Positions 50,230 through 60,541 are shown, numbered from the stretch's first letter. The stretch: 64,000 nucleotides of DNA from Gracilaria gracilis (GCA_030374805.1 JARGSG010000001.1:1483650-1547649), one strand, 5' to 3'. Numbers and translations: made by a program. The notes: generated from the sequence alone by a model not told the origin.

Positions 50230-52644
50230 ATGGTGACCCCCGATCCTTATCTGAACCACATGGGTAGCCCTGGTACCAGCGTGCGGGCTCGCACCCGTAG
50301 CGGTACACGGCGATTGTCGGTTCCCCATGTTGGTCAATCGGACGCGGTAACCTCAAAGGACGGCGCGCCATCGGCGACCAATGCCGATACCTTAATGGTC
50401 GAACCAGCATGGGGCCCCGAACGGGTGGAGGTTTTGAGCATCAGCTCTAGTGACTCACCCATTGTGGATAAAAAGCCGATTCGCTTCACCCCTGCGGTCG
50501 AATGCTCGCCGTCTCAACCACTCCCTCACGGTACTCATCACACCATGTCGGGTGCCGGTCCTTCGCGCGGCCGCGGAAGCGGCATTGCCAAGTCTGGTTC
50601 TCGGGGTGCTGCTTTGTACCATTCCTGCATCCAAACTGGTTTTCGGAGCCAGCCGGTTCCGTCTTCCTCAAACCAACCTCAAGGGATTCACGAAGGGATC
50701 CGGGACCCGTATGGTCCGGAGCCCGAGATTCCTCGTGGTATTTCCTATTATGGTTTGGAGCCGTTCACCACGGCCGACTGGAACGTTTCCCAACATGGTA
50801 CCTTCGGGGTCGATCCAAGAATGGTGTCGCAAGCGACGCTGTACCGTCGGAACTGGCCAGTGGCGCCGGGGAACACATCGCTTCCCGGCGTCTTACGCCG
50901 TCCGACTTTGGATACCTACTTGAGTTTGTTTCGTTGGGATTGCGAGCGTCTCCGCTCCGTCCCCCAAACGCTCCACCGTCGGGATAAGGAATCTCAACCT
51001 CGTCAGGGTCGTGTGGAGTGCTATGACAGCCGCCAGCGACACACACCAATGAGGTATTTCATCCCCCCGCTTTATCCCAGCGATCTGCCGTATGTTCGTA
51101 TTGAACCGGAGCTCCATTATTACCGACGTCTGGTTGTGAAGATCTGTCAGTACGACTCCCTTCCGCAGCAGTACCTTCCGGCTTCACCACATTTGGTTTG
51201 CTTCGATAGGCCTTACAATACCATCCATTGGGCTAACCGTCGTAGGTGGGGGGTGGATGCTGCCACCGAGGCTCGCATTCGCACCCGGTCCAGCTTCAAC
51301 CGCGTCATGCATGGGTTCCATAATGTGGAGTTCTTCTCACAACCTAATAAGGGAAGAACCTCTTGGTATGTGGCCCGACCTGAATGGTGGAATGCCTATG
51401 AGGTACCGATGTCGCTTAGCGTCCCAACCCCACCGGTACTGGCTTACTTCGGGAGCTACATCACCCGTAACCATGATCGGTATTACCTCATTTGGTCGAT
51501 TGCCCTCGCGGAATGGGCCGTATTGGTGGCCATCCTGGCTCTGCAGGCTGCCCGTGACGGTATTGACTGGGATTGTCGTTCTCGAGAAGCCGAGATTTAC
51601 CGTGACGGTGTGCAACCTCCTGGTCGTATGTTCTTCATTCCCCCGAGGGTCATTCGCGACATTCGCCTATTTGGACTCGGAACCATTGTGGCAGGTACGG
51701 ACTACTCTATTGAGCAGCTGGAATCGTTGCTTACCCAAGTGGAGAGTTTCCCGTGGGGAGCCAAGCAGGGGTGGGAGGTTTTCGATCCGGTGTCCTGGAA
51801 GGTTGTATCCCGCGCGGAGCAGCGCTATCCCGGGGCTCCGATCGATCAGGGACCTCCAGGGAGTCCCGAGCAATTCCCAACCGTGGTGGAATCGCCAGCA
51901 GCTACCCCTGTGGCCACTTCAGCGCCTACTCCCGCTCCAGAGGGACGCAATACGCCTGCCCATACTGGTGTCACTCCTCTTCTCCCTAGTACCACAAGGG
52001 TTGATGGGCCTCCGCGGGCTATCCTCGGGGGTGTCATGGCTGCGGCTGCGGCGCCTGTCCCCTCTCAGGTGGACTCCCAGGCCATTTCAGGTTTAATGGC
52101 TCGGGTCCGCCAAGCCTGTGTGGTGAACTTCCAGCGGGCGGGTCCTACCTCTGTGGTCGAAGCTCTTACCCTTCTGGAAAGCATCCTGCCTCGTCATGCG
52201 CAGTACATGCGATCCTTTTCCCAAATTGGTGAGTTCCGGAACCGCTTCCAGGTCGAGCTCTACCAGATGGCTACCAACCAGGTGGCAGGCCTAGCGACGG
52301 CCATGGGCCCGACGCCTACAAACCCCTTGGAGGATCCCCTATTTGGTGCTAGCCTGAACCCCGGCCTTCTAGCCGCTCCGCAGGCTCCTCTCCACATCGG
52401 GTCGTCGGCACCTCCGTCGGTTGCGCAGGCGAGCGCGCCACCTCCGATGGGTGCCGACGTGATGCCAGGCGTCAGCGTGCCTACTAGTACCCCCGTGGGT
52501 CATGGTAGCGCGCCTAGCCAGGCTCCAGGCCAGGCTCATCTCTTCCAGCCTTGGCCGGGAGCCCATCAGAACACCACTCCGGGTCGGGGATCCTCATCTG
52601 GAGGCTCCTCGGGGCCTCACTTTGCCACTCACCCATCAGGTTGA
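50230..52644 (+). CDS. LTR-borne 804-residue ORF antisense to gag-pol
   Basis: ATG at 50230 (MVTPDPYLNHMG), stop at 52642-52644; the frame is open even further upstream. Residues 1-210 are Ser/Pro/Gly-rich. About 265-540 look globular, rich in Trp, Tyr, Phe, Arg and Ile (YFIPPLYPSDLPYVRIEPEL, WYVARPEWWNAYEVP, YFGSYITRNHDRYYLIW, FFIPPRVIRDIRLFGL). 540-620 is Pro/Ala linker. About 620-690 is helical (ISGLMARVRQACVVNF, ALTLLESILPRHAQYMR). The tail is Pro/Ala/Gly-rich. No motif of gag, pol, env or a known transposase is visible. The ordered composition over more than 250 residues argues that this is a real gene. Function unknown. Confidence 0.6.
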   Translation: MVTPDPYLNHMGSPGTSVRARTRSGTRRLSVPHVGQSDAVTSKDGAPSATNADTLMVEPAWGPERVEVLSISSSDSPIVDKKPIRFTPAVECSPSQPLPHGTHHTMSGAGPSRGRGSGIAKSGSRGAALYHSCIQTGFRSQPVPSSSNQPQGIHEGIRDPYGPEPEIPRGISYYGLEPFTTADWNVSQHGTFGVDPRMVSQATLYRRNWPVAPGNTSLPGVLRRPTLDTYLSLFRWDCERLRSVPQTLHRRDKESQPRQGRVECYDSRQRHTPMRYFIPPLYPSDLPYVRIEPELHYYRRLVVKICQYDSLPQQYLPASPHLVCFDRPYNTIHWANRRRWGVDAATEARIRTRSSFNRVMHGFHNVEFFSQPNKGRTSWYVARPEWWNAYEVPMSLSVPTPPVLAYFGSYITRNHDRYYLIWSIALAEWAVLVAILALQAARDGIDWDCRSREAEIYRDGVQPPGRMFFIPPRVIRDIRLFGLGTIVAGTDYSIEQLESLLTQVESFPWGAKQGWEVFDPVSWKVVSRAEQRYPGAPIDQGPPGSPEQFPTVVESPAATPVATSAPTPAPEGRNTPAHTGVTPLLPSTTRVDGPPRAILGGVMAAAAAPVPSQVDSQAISGLMARVRQACVVNFQRAGPTSVVEALTLLESILPRHAQYMRSFSQIGEFRNRFQVELYQMATNQVAGLATAMGPTPTNPLEDPLFGASLNPGLLAAPQAPLHIGSSAPPSVAQASAPPPMGADVMPGVSVPTSTPVGHGSAPSQAPGQAHLFQPWPGAHQNTTPGRGSSSGGSSGPHFATHPSG

Positions 52645-53517
52645 TTGTCGTAACCACTTCTGCATCCCTGTTGGTATTGCTCTTTCAGTAAAGTTAAAAG
52701 TTATGTGTTTCCATGTTAGGTTCCAATTTCCATCGAGGGGCATTGCGAGGCGGAAACGCGAAAATAACTCCCCTCCCGCTTCCTTAGACCAGCGTACCAC
52801 GGTGAGTGAAGCGTAGTTCCTTGTAGGTAAATTGGTTCCATCTGGAGCTACATTTGCGTGCTCGTAGTATGGACTCACCATGATGGTACGACGCTTCGCC
52901 TCCGCGCGGGGCAGCGAGCGGTTTTGCCTCCCCGTGAGGTGAGGTGACGTGCCACGCGCTTGCGCGCGGTGGCCAGCAATGTACCTGGATTGGTCTGCAT
53001 GGCCTCTCACCATGCATGGGCGCACGTGCGGTGTTTCACCCTGGGGGTTACTTGCAAGGCGAATCAAAATATTTGACCGGAAAATTACCCCTCCATATGG
53101 TAGTGAAAACGCAGAAAACCCTTTTGGTCTGTATCTCGAGAACCAAGGGGTTTCAGAGGCTGGGAATGGCCGATTCGGGAGCGCGGCACGGTCAAAATAC
53201 TTAGATTTTTTGACCATGCCGTTGCTCGCTCCCTACACACAATAGTGTAAACCGAATCGGTTACTCCGCACGGCGCGCCACGAGAAGCGCGCGTATGCCT
53301 CGTCAAATAAAAAGATACAATTTTTTGAATGTTTCCACCGTGCGGGTTCGCGCGCGTGCCGCGCACGTGCATGGCGCGTGTGCAACGGCGCGCGTACAAC
53401 GGTGCGTCCGTCTTTAGCGCTACCGCTCCTTGGACGTACCCTCATGGAATGTTTCCTTCTGGTTGTAATTTCTCGGTGAGCGTCCGAACCGACTTTGGTA
53501 CTCCTCATTACAATGTG

Positions 53518-53533
53518 CTTTTCCCCCTTCCTT
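53518..53533 (-). other. polypurine tract of the retrotransposon
   Basis: AAGGAAGGGGGAAAAG on the minus strand, between the pol stop and the left LTR. It would prime plus-strand DNA synthesis. Six bases lie between it and the proposed LTR edge, so one of the two borders may be slightly off. Confidence 0.6.
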
Positions 53534-53557
53534 AGGGGACTGCATTACCTCTAAGGT

Positions 53558-56500
53558 TTACCCATCATTCGGCATGTCCTCTCCTTTGCGGTTCCAGTAG
53601 CTTACCCTGAAATGGTGTGGTATGGCTGAGTGCGGCTCAGCAGTGTCACCATCGGCGCCCCAGCCATACCAACGTACGGTGTACTTTAGACCATCTGGGG
53701 TACGGCGGTGACCTACAAGGCGTTCCACTGGGAACTCATTAGAGACCTGGGCTGGTATCGTTTCACCACTTTGGTTTAGATGAGCATCGGTACCACTAGG
53801 GGTAGGTGTTTCCTCTGAAGGAGCAACCGTAATCCCCGCAGGTGGTACGTAGTCTGGGTCGTCACCCTGTGCGTCATCATTAACCTCGATGGGTGTCCCT
53901 TCTTCCCGGGGCTGAGTCCTCATGGCAACCGCTTGTGGGTCACGCGCGGATTCTCCGCGTTCCTTCCTGGACTGAACCGTCTGAGGTGCAACCGTGATTC
54001 GGTCAATAGAGATCGTATTCTCTACACCATCTTGGTTCACCGTCACTGTGTGGTCGGTTGCTCGAACTACCTTGAAAGGTCCCGATGATTTCGGAAGAAG
54101 CTTGGAATTGATATCTCTATCAATAGCTTCATCATCGGCCTCATCACCCGGTCGTGGCTTAGCTCCTTTCGGAGGGTGGTCAATAAAGACATATTGACCC
54201 GGCGTAGCAGTTACCACTTGGGTTACCTTTCGGTCGTAGTCCTCCTTGTACCGCTTCTGGGATGCTGTGAGCTTGCCCTCAGCATACTTGAGAGCACGTC
54301 TCAACCTCAAAAGGGTATTCCGTTTGACCTGTGACGGTGTGAGCGCTCCGGCGGCTTCTTGTCCTAATGGGTCCCCTTCAACAACAATACCTGGTGGGTG
54401 TCTTGACAGTATTAGATCGAACGGCGTAGTTTGCGTCGCTCGATGAACCTGAAGGTTATATGCATATGTCAAGGGCTGCACGAGCTCGTCCCAACCAGTT
54501 TGGTGTTCTTCCGTATAATGTCGCAGCCTAGATACCAGTGTTCGGTTAAAGCGCTCCACTTGCCCATTCGTTTGCGGATGGTAGGCAGTAGTGAAGTAGT
54601 GCTTAATACCCAAGAGGTTACAAACAGCTTCAAAGAACTTCGAAGCTAAGTTCGAACCATTGTCGGTAAGTAGATAAAGCGGTGCACCATACGGGTAGAT
54701 CCAATTGTTCAAGAACGCCACCGCGAGGGTCGTCGATTTCGTGTCCTTCAAGGGTATCGCTCGCGTGAGCTTCGAGAACCTGTCGGTGATTACGATGATG
54801 TACTGATATCCCCTTGTGGTTTTTGGTAATGGACCCAGAAGGTCTATTGCGACGAACTCGAGAGGACCCGATGCAGGGAATAACTTCAAGTATTTTCTGT
54901 GCTTCCGGAGACCTCCACGGGTACGTACGCAAGATTCACATTGACCTACAAAGGTATATATATCATTAGCCATATGAGGCCAGTAGTATCCTTGCCTCAA
55001 GGTGTAGTACATTCTCGTACCTCCAGGGTGTCCTGATAGCCTTGGGTAGTGGGCTAGGTACAGCACCCGAGGGCGCAGCACCTTGGGCACTACCTTCTGA
55101 AGGGAACCATCAATAGGAGCTCGCCTCACTAGGAAACCATTTCGGTCGACGTCAAAGTTCGAGTCTTTCATACCTACTTGGTCCATGAGAGAGCGGCAAT
55201 AAACATCGTTTGCTTGCTCTCTCAGGAATTCCTCGCGGGTAATTGGCATGACGTCTGTTTCCTCGAGGGCGAGTATTTCCCGAGCGATGGCATCACTAAA
55301 CCACGTATCCTCTTCGGGTAGAGTCCAGTAACCTTCTAAGGTATCACCATCAGGGTTGGTGGAGATGGTAAAGCATGGGATATCATCCTCTACCGGCTCG
55401 GTGTCCAAACCATCTGTGGTAATGCGAGACATCGCGTCTGCGACATTGTGCTTGATACCTGGACGGTACTGTACGTCATACTCGAACTCTGAAAGTCGTA
55501 ACCGCCATCGGGCAAGTCTGCCTGATGCGTCGGCCAGACCCAGTATCCACCGTAGGGCATCATGGTCGGTTCGAAGCGTGAACCTTTCACCATATAGGTA
55601 GGGACGGAGCATCAACATGCTCCAGACTACTGCCAGACATTCCTTTTCGGTTGTTGTGTAGTTCTTTTCTGCAGCGTGCAAAGCACGGCTCCAGTACCCT
55701 ATAGGTAGTTTGTCGCCGTTTTCTTGCTCCTGCATAAGACAACAACCAATTTGGGCGTCCGAAGCGTCAGTATCCAACGTGTATCGTAAACCAGCTTTGG
55801 GTAATGCCAAGATGGGAGGTGTCAAGAGCGCATGTTTCAGCGCCTCGAACGCATCCATTTCCTCATTGGTAAGACATTCAAACCTTGTAGGTTGACCTTT
55901 CAGCAGCTTCCTGTTGAGGGGAGCCGCTATCTTGGCAAATCCCTTGATAAACCGGCGGTACACATTGCACAAACCTATAAAGGATCGGATTTCCGCCTGA
56001 GACGTGGGTGGCTTCGCCTCCTGCACGGCCCGGATATTCCGCGGCGTCACTTCTAACCTCCCAGGGCTGATGATATGACCAAGGTATTCTACCTCTTTGG
56101 TGAAGAATTCGCACTTGCGGAGCTTCAACGTTACTCCAGATTCCCTCAAAAGGTTCAAAACTTCCCTAACATGGTAAAAATGTTCCTCTACCGTTCTGGA
56201 ATATATGATTACATCGTCGATGTATACCAGAGCGGTTCTCCACTTCACCTTCGAAAGGATTATATCTAACGCCCTCTGAAAGGTAGCCGGGGCATTTCGC
56301 AACCCAAAGGGCATACGCGTAAAACGGAATAACCCAGCGTGGCAAGTAAACGTAGTTTTGTCCTTGTCTTCTTCCCTGATAGGTACCTGCCAATAACCAC
56401 AATTGGCATCGAGCGTAGTAAAGATCTTGGCGTTGCCCAACGAATCTATACACTCGTCCATTCTAGGTATTGGGTAAGAATCCCTAATGGTCATACTATT

Positions 56501-57733
56501 CAGTCGTCTGTAGTCCACACAGAACCGCATACGGGTATCATTCTTCTTTGTGACGAGAACCACAGGGCTGGCCCAGTCCGCATTTGCTGGTTCTATGACA
56601 CCTTCACGGAGCATTCTCTCGACCTCATTGAGCTCAACCTCCCGGGCTTTTGGACCTGCACGGTAAGGCTGCTGGTAAATGGGTTTCCAGCCAGGCACCA
56701 TATCAATACGGTGCTCTGTAGCCTCAATTTGGCCCAACCGGCCCGACCACATGGGTTCAAATTCTTCTAAGAGACTGAGGATCCGGTCTCGGAGAGCCTG
56801 GTTCTCCGCACCGATCTGGACTTCCTCTCTCCAATTCCGCACTGGGTCCAGTTCCATAGTCTTTTCCTGATCCCTAACCTTAAAGGTACTGGCGATCTTC
56901 TGTTCCATTTTGGTATTTGTCGATAACGGGGGCGCATATGCAGGGTATGGCGCATCCGTTCCTCCCCCTTCCTTAGAGGTGGCGACCTCGCCCAACACAT
57001 TAGGTGAGACCGTGAAAACCCCTTGTGGTGCCGGCAATGCGATTCCAATAGTGGTATTCTTGGGTAACTTAACAATGTGATTGCTAAAGTTACTCAAGTA
57101 CACCTTGAAGGCTTGGTTAGGGATGTTGTCGATAATCCCGTTTGCCATCAAGGCGAGATGTCTTTCTGCCAACCTAGGATGGTTCTGTAGCATTACCAAT
57201 CCTGGAACTGCGCATGAGACGTTCACTACCATTTGGGTCATAGCCGGAATTGAAACCAATTTGGTGAGCCGTATCTTGTTTGACACCGTTTCGGTGGGTA
57301 TATTGAACCTCGGCTTCTTACGCCAACCATCTTTGGTCTGCGTATTACCCAGTATAGCAATACGACCACCTTGACGGAGAGCGACCGTTCGGGACCCTGG
57401 CAAAATTGCCTTGACATGTTTGTCAATAAAGTTGGTCCCGAGGATACAGTCTGTCGCCAAACGATCCACCACAAAGAAATTGAGCTTCACCTTCAAGGTT
57501 CCAAGTTGTACCACAGTGGTTAACATTCCTCTAAGGTGCAGTGGGCGCTCATTAGCGTCCACCAGCGGGTTGATAGTCGGGGCAGGCCGAATGTTCCGCA
57601 AGACCGCATCGGGTATGACGCGAGCGTTTAGGACATTTGGACCGGCGCCGGTATCGAGTACACACGCAACGGGGACCTGTAGGTAATTGAGAAAGCTTAC
57701 TGAAGCATTAACTTTATAGTTATTGTACTTCAT
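53558..57733 (-). CDS. pol: Ty3/gypsy Pol polyprotein with chromodomain
   Basis: 1391 residues from the ATG at 57733; the frame opens only at 57757. Order: aspartic protease with DTGA (residues 27-30); reverse transcriptase with FCVDYRRLNSMT, FTRMPFGLRNAPATFQ and YIDD (56213-56224); RNase H with LDTDASDAQIG, TTTEKE and LRTDHDAL; integrase with an H...H...CESCVRTRG zinc region, FVAIDLLGPL, LLTDNGSN and AYHPQTNGQVERFN (D, D, E); and a C-terminal chromodomain-like region (FPVERLVGHRRTPDGLKYTV RWYGW, split here) followed by PHHF. No stop or frameshift. Typical of chromoviruses. The frame does not overlap gag, which is unusual. Confidence 0.93.
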   Translation of the reverse strand: MKYNNYKVNASVSFLNYLQVPVACVLDTGAGPNVLNARVIPDAVLRNIRPAPTINPLVDANERPLHLRGMLTTVVQLGTLKVKLNFFVVDRLATDCILGTNFIDKHVKAILPGSRTVALRQGGRIAILGNTQTKDGWRKKPRFNIPTETVSNKIRLTKLVSIPAMTQMVVNVSCAVPGLVMLQNHPRLAERHLALMANGIIDNIPNQAFKVYLSNFSNHIVKLPKNTTIGIALPAPQGVFTVSPNVLGEVATSKEGGGTDAPYPAYAPPLSTNTKMEQKIASTFKVRDQEKTMELDPVRNWREEVQIGAENQALRDRILSLLEEFEPMWSGRLGQIEATEHRIDMVPGWKPIYQQPYRAGPKAREVELNEVERMLREGVIEPANADWASPVVLVTKKNDTRMRFCVDYRRLNSMTIRDSYPIPRMDECIDSLGNAKIFTTLDANCGYWQVPIREEDKDKTTFTCHAGLFRFTRMPFGLRNAPATFQRALDIILSKVKWRTALVYIDDVIIYSRTVEEHFYHVREVLNLLRESGVTLKLRKCEFFTKEVEYLGHIISPGRLEVTPRNIRAVQEAKPPTSQAEIRSFIGLCNVYRRFIKGFAKIAAPLNRKLLKGQPTRFECLTNEEMDAFEALKHALLTPPILALPKAGLRYTLDTDASDAQIGCCLMQEQENGDKLPIGYWSRALHAAEKNYTTTEKECLAVVWSMLMLRPYLYGERFTLRTDHDALRWILGLADASGRLARWRLRLSEFEYDVQYRPGIKHNVADAMSRITTDGLDTEPVEDDIPCFTISTNPDGDTLEGYWTLPEEDTWFSDAIAREILALEETDVMPITREEFLREQANDVYCRSLMDQVGMKDSNFDVDRNGFLVRRAPIDGSLQKVVPKVLRPRVLYLAHYPRLSGHPGGTRMYYTLRQGYYWPHMANDIYTFVGQCESCVRTRGGLRKHRKYLKLFPASGPLEFVAIDLLGPLPKTTRGYQYIIVITDRFSKLTRAIPLKDTKSTTLAVAFLNNWIYPYGAPLYLLTDNGSNLASKFFEAVCNLLGIKHYFTTAYHPQTNGQVERFNRTLVSRLRHYTEEHQTGWDELVQPLTYAYNLQVHRATQTTPFDLILSRHPPGIVVEGDPLGQEAAGALTPSQVKRNTLLRLRRALKYAEGKLTASQKRYKEDYDRKVTQVVTATPGQYVFIDHPPKGAKPRPGDEADDEAIDRDINSKLLPKSSGPFKVVRATDHTVTVNQDGVENTISIDRITVAPQTVQSRKERGESARDPQAVAMRTQPREEGTPIEVNDDAQGDDPDYVPPAGITVAPSEETPTPSGTDAHLNQSGETIPAQVSNEFPVERLVGHRRTPDGLKYTVRWYGWGADGDTAEPHSAIPHHFRVSYWNRKGEDMPNDG

Positions 57734-57834
57734 TAGACACACCACATTGGGTACATCTCATTCTTCTTTTTCCACCATTAAGGTTTCCCGTTCCGGTATC
57801 GACGGGCCTTCCAATTCACGGTTAGGGGTGGCCC

Positions 57835-59997
57835 CTACGCTAACCGTTCGGTGTTTTCCTGCTCCTCCTGAGCGGGACTGTCCTTCTCCAAGATTGGTGT
57901 TTCCTCGACGAGATGAACCTGAGATGGTGATGGTTGAGCTTGTACCCTCTTTCCAGATCCATATAGGTTACGGTGGTTTTGCTGCCTGGCACTGATCAGA
58001 TGTTCGCGCACCCCTGGGGGTATTTTGTCACATCTGTTCGCCAGATGGTCTGGCGACAAACAGAGCCAGCAAACCAATCCACCTGTATGAGGATCACGCA
58101 TTGCCATAGAGGTAGGTCGGGTCACCGGATTGGTCGGTGCTGTAGCATAGGAAGATGCTTGCGAACCACCCGTTGAGGTTTGTTGAGTGCTCACCGCACT
58201 CGGTGGCGACCTTACCGAAGCTGGTGGTACTGTCGACGACCAATTACCAATGGAGGTGGCTCGTGACTGAGCCTGCGGCGCAGTCACGAGATGAACTGCC
58301 ATTCCTGTTGGTACGCGAATGAGCGAATCTCCGTCTGAGGTAGTGCTTTCTTCTAGCTCCAATACTGACCGTTTCGGTTTATCCTTTGAGGTATGGGACG
58401 CCGACGGCTTCTTTCCGTGACGGAGAGTGTCGCCTAGTCCCTGGGCATAACGGGCAAGCCCATTATAGTCCACCTTACGGTTGTTCGCCAGGTAATTGCG
58501 TACCTGCGAACGGATCGCTTTGTCAACATTGTCGGCAAAGAGCGACTTCAACCTACTAGTGGTAAAGACATTACCGCATCGGGTGGCCAGATTCCAAAGG
58601 CCCAACGAGAATTCCATTTCGGTTTGGCTAGAGCGTTGGCGATATGCCTGCACCTCAGCGTAACCTTCCTGGATAACCTCATCGGTAGCGTAAGTTTTTA
58701 ACATGAAATTAACCACTTCTGGGTACGTCTCTAACATCTCTGTCCCCTCTTCATCAACCGCCAGGGTATTTCCACGGAGCCTACCTTGCAGCAAGTGGTA
58801 AGCTTGACCTTTAAGGTAAAACTGGAATAACCACATGGCAGCACCTTCGGAAAAACCATTTTGGTCACATGCAATCTTGAACTTCTGTAGAAACTCAATT
58901 ACCGCAATGGGATCATCACCTGTGAAGGTAGTATCACCCATCTGGAAGCTGAGCTTCTTATGGTGCTTGGTGATCTTCTGCGCAACCTCTTGGGTGTAAG
59001 CAGAGGATCGGTTTCTCAACCGATATGACCTATAATCAACCGCTTTGGTGAACATATCGTTCAGCGGCTGACGCACCTCTAGGGTTGTATCGGTGTCCGA
59101 ATCCGAGTCGGACGACTCGTACCGTTTCTTCTTACCTTTCCGGTTTCTCTTTGACGACTTCTTCGCCAACCTGTTCGGTCTCTTCTGGCGTCTACCTTTA
59201 CGGTCTTCATCCGACGATGAACCAGTATCGGTATCGGAGCTCGAGGAATCGGGGTCCGAGTCGTAGCCGCGATTCTTTCCCTTTTTCCTCCTCCTTTCTT
59301 TACCCTTGCGGTTTCTTCTTCGTCGCCCCTCATCTGGGTCAGACGAATCGTCCTCAGGTCCACCAGCCTTGGTGTCCTTTCGAACGTTACCTCCAATGGG
59401 TGGCAAGTACACGTCTCGAGGGCTCATCTCTATATGGCCCTCTTGACCTTGCCTTAAACCTTGTAGGTACGCACTATCGGCCGGAATTGGCTTGATTGGT
59501 GCGGAAGAACCAGCAGGGATCCCTTGTGGTATGCGAGTAACCACATTCTCCCCAGGGGTTTTGGCTTCCGCCATTCCTTCAGAAACCCAAAGGTCTTGAA
59601 CCACTCGGTAGATATGCTCCCGGGCACCCGTTAAGAGGTATGTTTCAACCAATTTAGGTATGCGTTGAGAGAGCTCGTGCACGGCTCGATCAACCACCAA
59701 GCGGGTAACGGCGTCCATGTCCATTGAGGTCATAGCTTCATTAACCGTAGCGGTAAAAAGAGCTTTCGCTCGATCTTCCAATTGGGGCCAAAGGTCCTCA
59801 ACCGTTGTCGGCAAATCCTTGTTAGGTTCAGGAGCCAACGGTGGCTGAGTGCCCGTATCCTTTGAGGTTCCGGCCCGAGGTTGCCGAAGCAACTCCTCGG
59901 GATTATCCAGAATGGGTTTAGCGGCTGACGCCGCAGCAGAACCCTTGTGGCTAGGTGGCGCGCTAGAGCCACGAGTAATCCTTTTAGGTCTTTCCAT
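57835..59997 (-). CDS. gag: Ty3/gypsy Gag polyprotein
   Basis: 720 residues from the ATG at 59997. The N-terminal 200 residues are helical. A long Arg/Lys/Asp/Ser tract follows (about 235-335; RRRRNRKGKERRRKK, then DSDPDSSSSDTDTGSSSDED), longer than expected for a plant-type Gag. The capsid core comes next (DPIAVIEFLQKFKIACDQNG, LFQFYLKGQAYHLLQ, EMEFSLGLWNLATRCGN). Near the C-terminus a CCHC zinc knuckle, CWLCLSPDHLANRC, binds RNA. Gag packages the genomic RNA. The mixed-charge Asp/Ser tract resembles nuclear RS-type segments; its role is unknown. Confidence 0.88.
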   Translation of the reverse strand: MERPKRITRGSSAPPSHKGSAAASAAKPILDNPEELLRQPRAGTSKDTGTQPPLAPEPNKDLPTTVEDLWPQLEDRAKALFTATVNEAMTSMDMDAVTRLVVDRAVHELSQRIPKLVETYLLTGAREHIYRVVQDLWVSEGMAEAKTPGENVVTRIPQGIPAGSSAPIKPIPADSAYLQGLRQGQEGHIEMSPRDVYLPPIGGNVRKDTKAGGPEDDSSDPDEGRRRRNRKGKERRRKKGKNRGYDSDPDSSSSDTDTGSSSDEDRKGRRQKRPNRLAKKSSKRNRKGKKKRYESSDSDSDTDTTLEVRQPLNDMFTKAVDYRSYRLRNRSSAYTQEVAQKITKHHKKLSFQMGDTTFTGDDPIAVIEFLQKFKIACDQNGFSEGAAMWLFQFYLKGQAYHLLQGRLRGNTLAVDEEGTEMLETYPEVVNFMLKTYATDEVIQEGYAEVQAYRQRSSQTEMEFSLGLWNLATRCGNVFTTSRLKSLFADNVDKAIRSQVRNYLANNRKVDYNGLARYAQGLGDTLRHGKKPSASHTSKDKPKRSVLELEESTTSDGDSLIRVPTGMAVHLVTAPQAQSRATSIGNWSSTVPPASVRSPPSAVSTQQTSTGGSQASSYATAPTNPVTRPTSMAMRDPHTGGLVCWLCLSPDHLANRCDKIPPGVREHLISARQQNHRNLYGSGKRVQAQPSPSQVHLVEETPILEKDSPAQEEQENTERLA

Positions 59998-60144
59998 AGT
60001 GACCAATAGTGGTATCCAATTGCTTCGCGAGTATTCCTACGAAACCAAATAGGTGTGTGAACTTCCAGAATCCTTTCGAATGTCTTCTGTTCACCAGTAA
60101 AGGTACGACAAAAACCACGAAACTTCTAGGTCGGGAGACCAAAA
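59998..60144 (-). other. retrotransposon leader with candidate primer-binding site
   Basis: Next to the right LTR edge the minus strand reads TGGTCTCCCGACCTAGAAG (60124-60142), two bases inside the LTR border. TGG at the start fits pairing with a tRNA 3' CCA end, but I cannot name the tRNA. About 125 bp of leader separates it from the gag ATG. Confidence 0.5.
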
Positions 60145-60541
60145 TGTCGTACAAATACCGATAAGGTGTGGGGTCCGCCTGGTAGAGGGAGCGCGCGAGG
60201 GCTCAACCTAAAGGGGAAAAACACACAACCAATATGGTAGTAGGGCACCTGAAACCCGCAGGGGCAAACGGCGGGGCAACTAGTATAGACCGTGTAGGTG
60301 TACGGTAGTAGACGTCGACGCGCGGTAAAACCTGAATAGTAATAGAGTAGCAAGTGACCAAGATGGTATAGTTACTGCCCTAGTGATGCCTGACTTTACA
60401 ATACCCGAAGGGGAAGGCGAGGTGCACCACAATATATACAAGGTGCACCGACGCCGATCTCCCCTGCGGGCATGACGTCATCGGCTGTGCCCATGACCTA
60501 CTGTCATGGGCCAGCAATGCTAAACTATCCTAGACTATAAA

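Larger units (their letters stand above)
49177..53512 (-). repeat. left (3') LTR, about 4.3 kb
   Basis: On the + strand it starts TGTCGTAC and probably ends TTACA near 53512, giving TG...CA ends on both strands. The minus-strand polypurine tract lies immediately outside. From 49177 to 52644 it is almost identical to the right copy; beyond that it diverges. It contains a 180-residue minus ORF, an 804-residue plus ORF, and a 13-bp-arm inverted repeat at 53185-53220 (one mismatch, GGTCAAAA/TTTTGACC core). The right-hand boundary is uncertain by a few bases. Confidence 0.8.

Noticed and set aside
51257-52096. 279-residue alternative-frame ORF within the LTR
   Set aside because: It overlaps the 804-residue frame and looks like its shifted shadow (Leu/Arg/Ser-rich, no structure).
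53085-53508. Short ORFs at the promoter-side end of the left LTR
   Set aside because: They lie in the diverged non-coding part and are not kept in the right copy as far as it can be seen.
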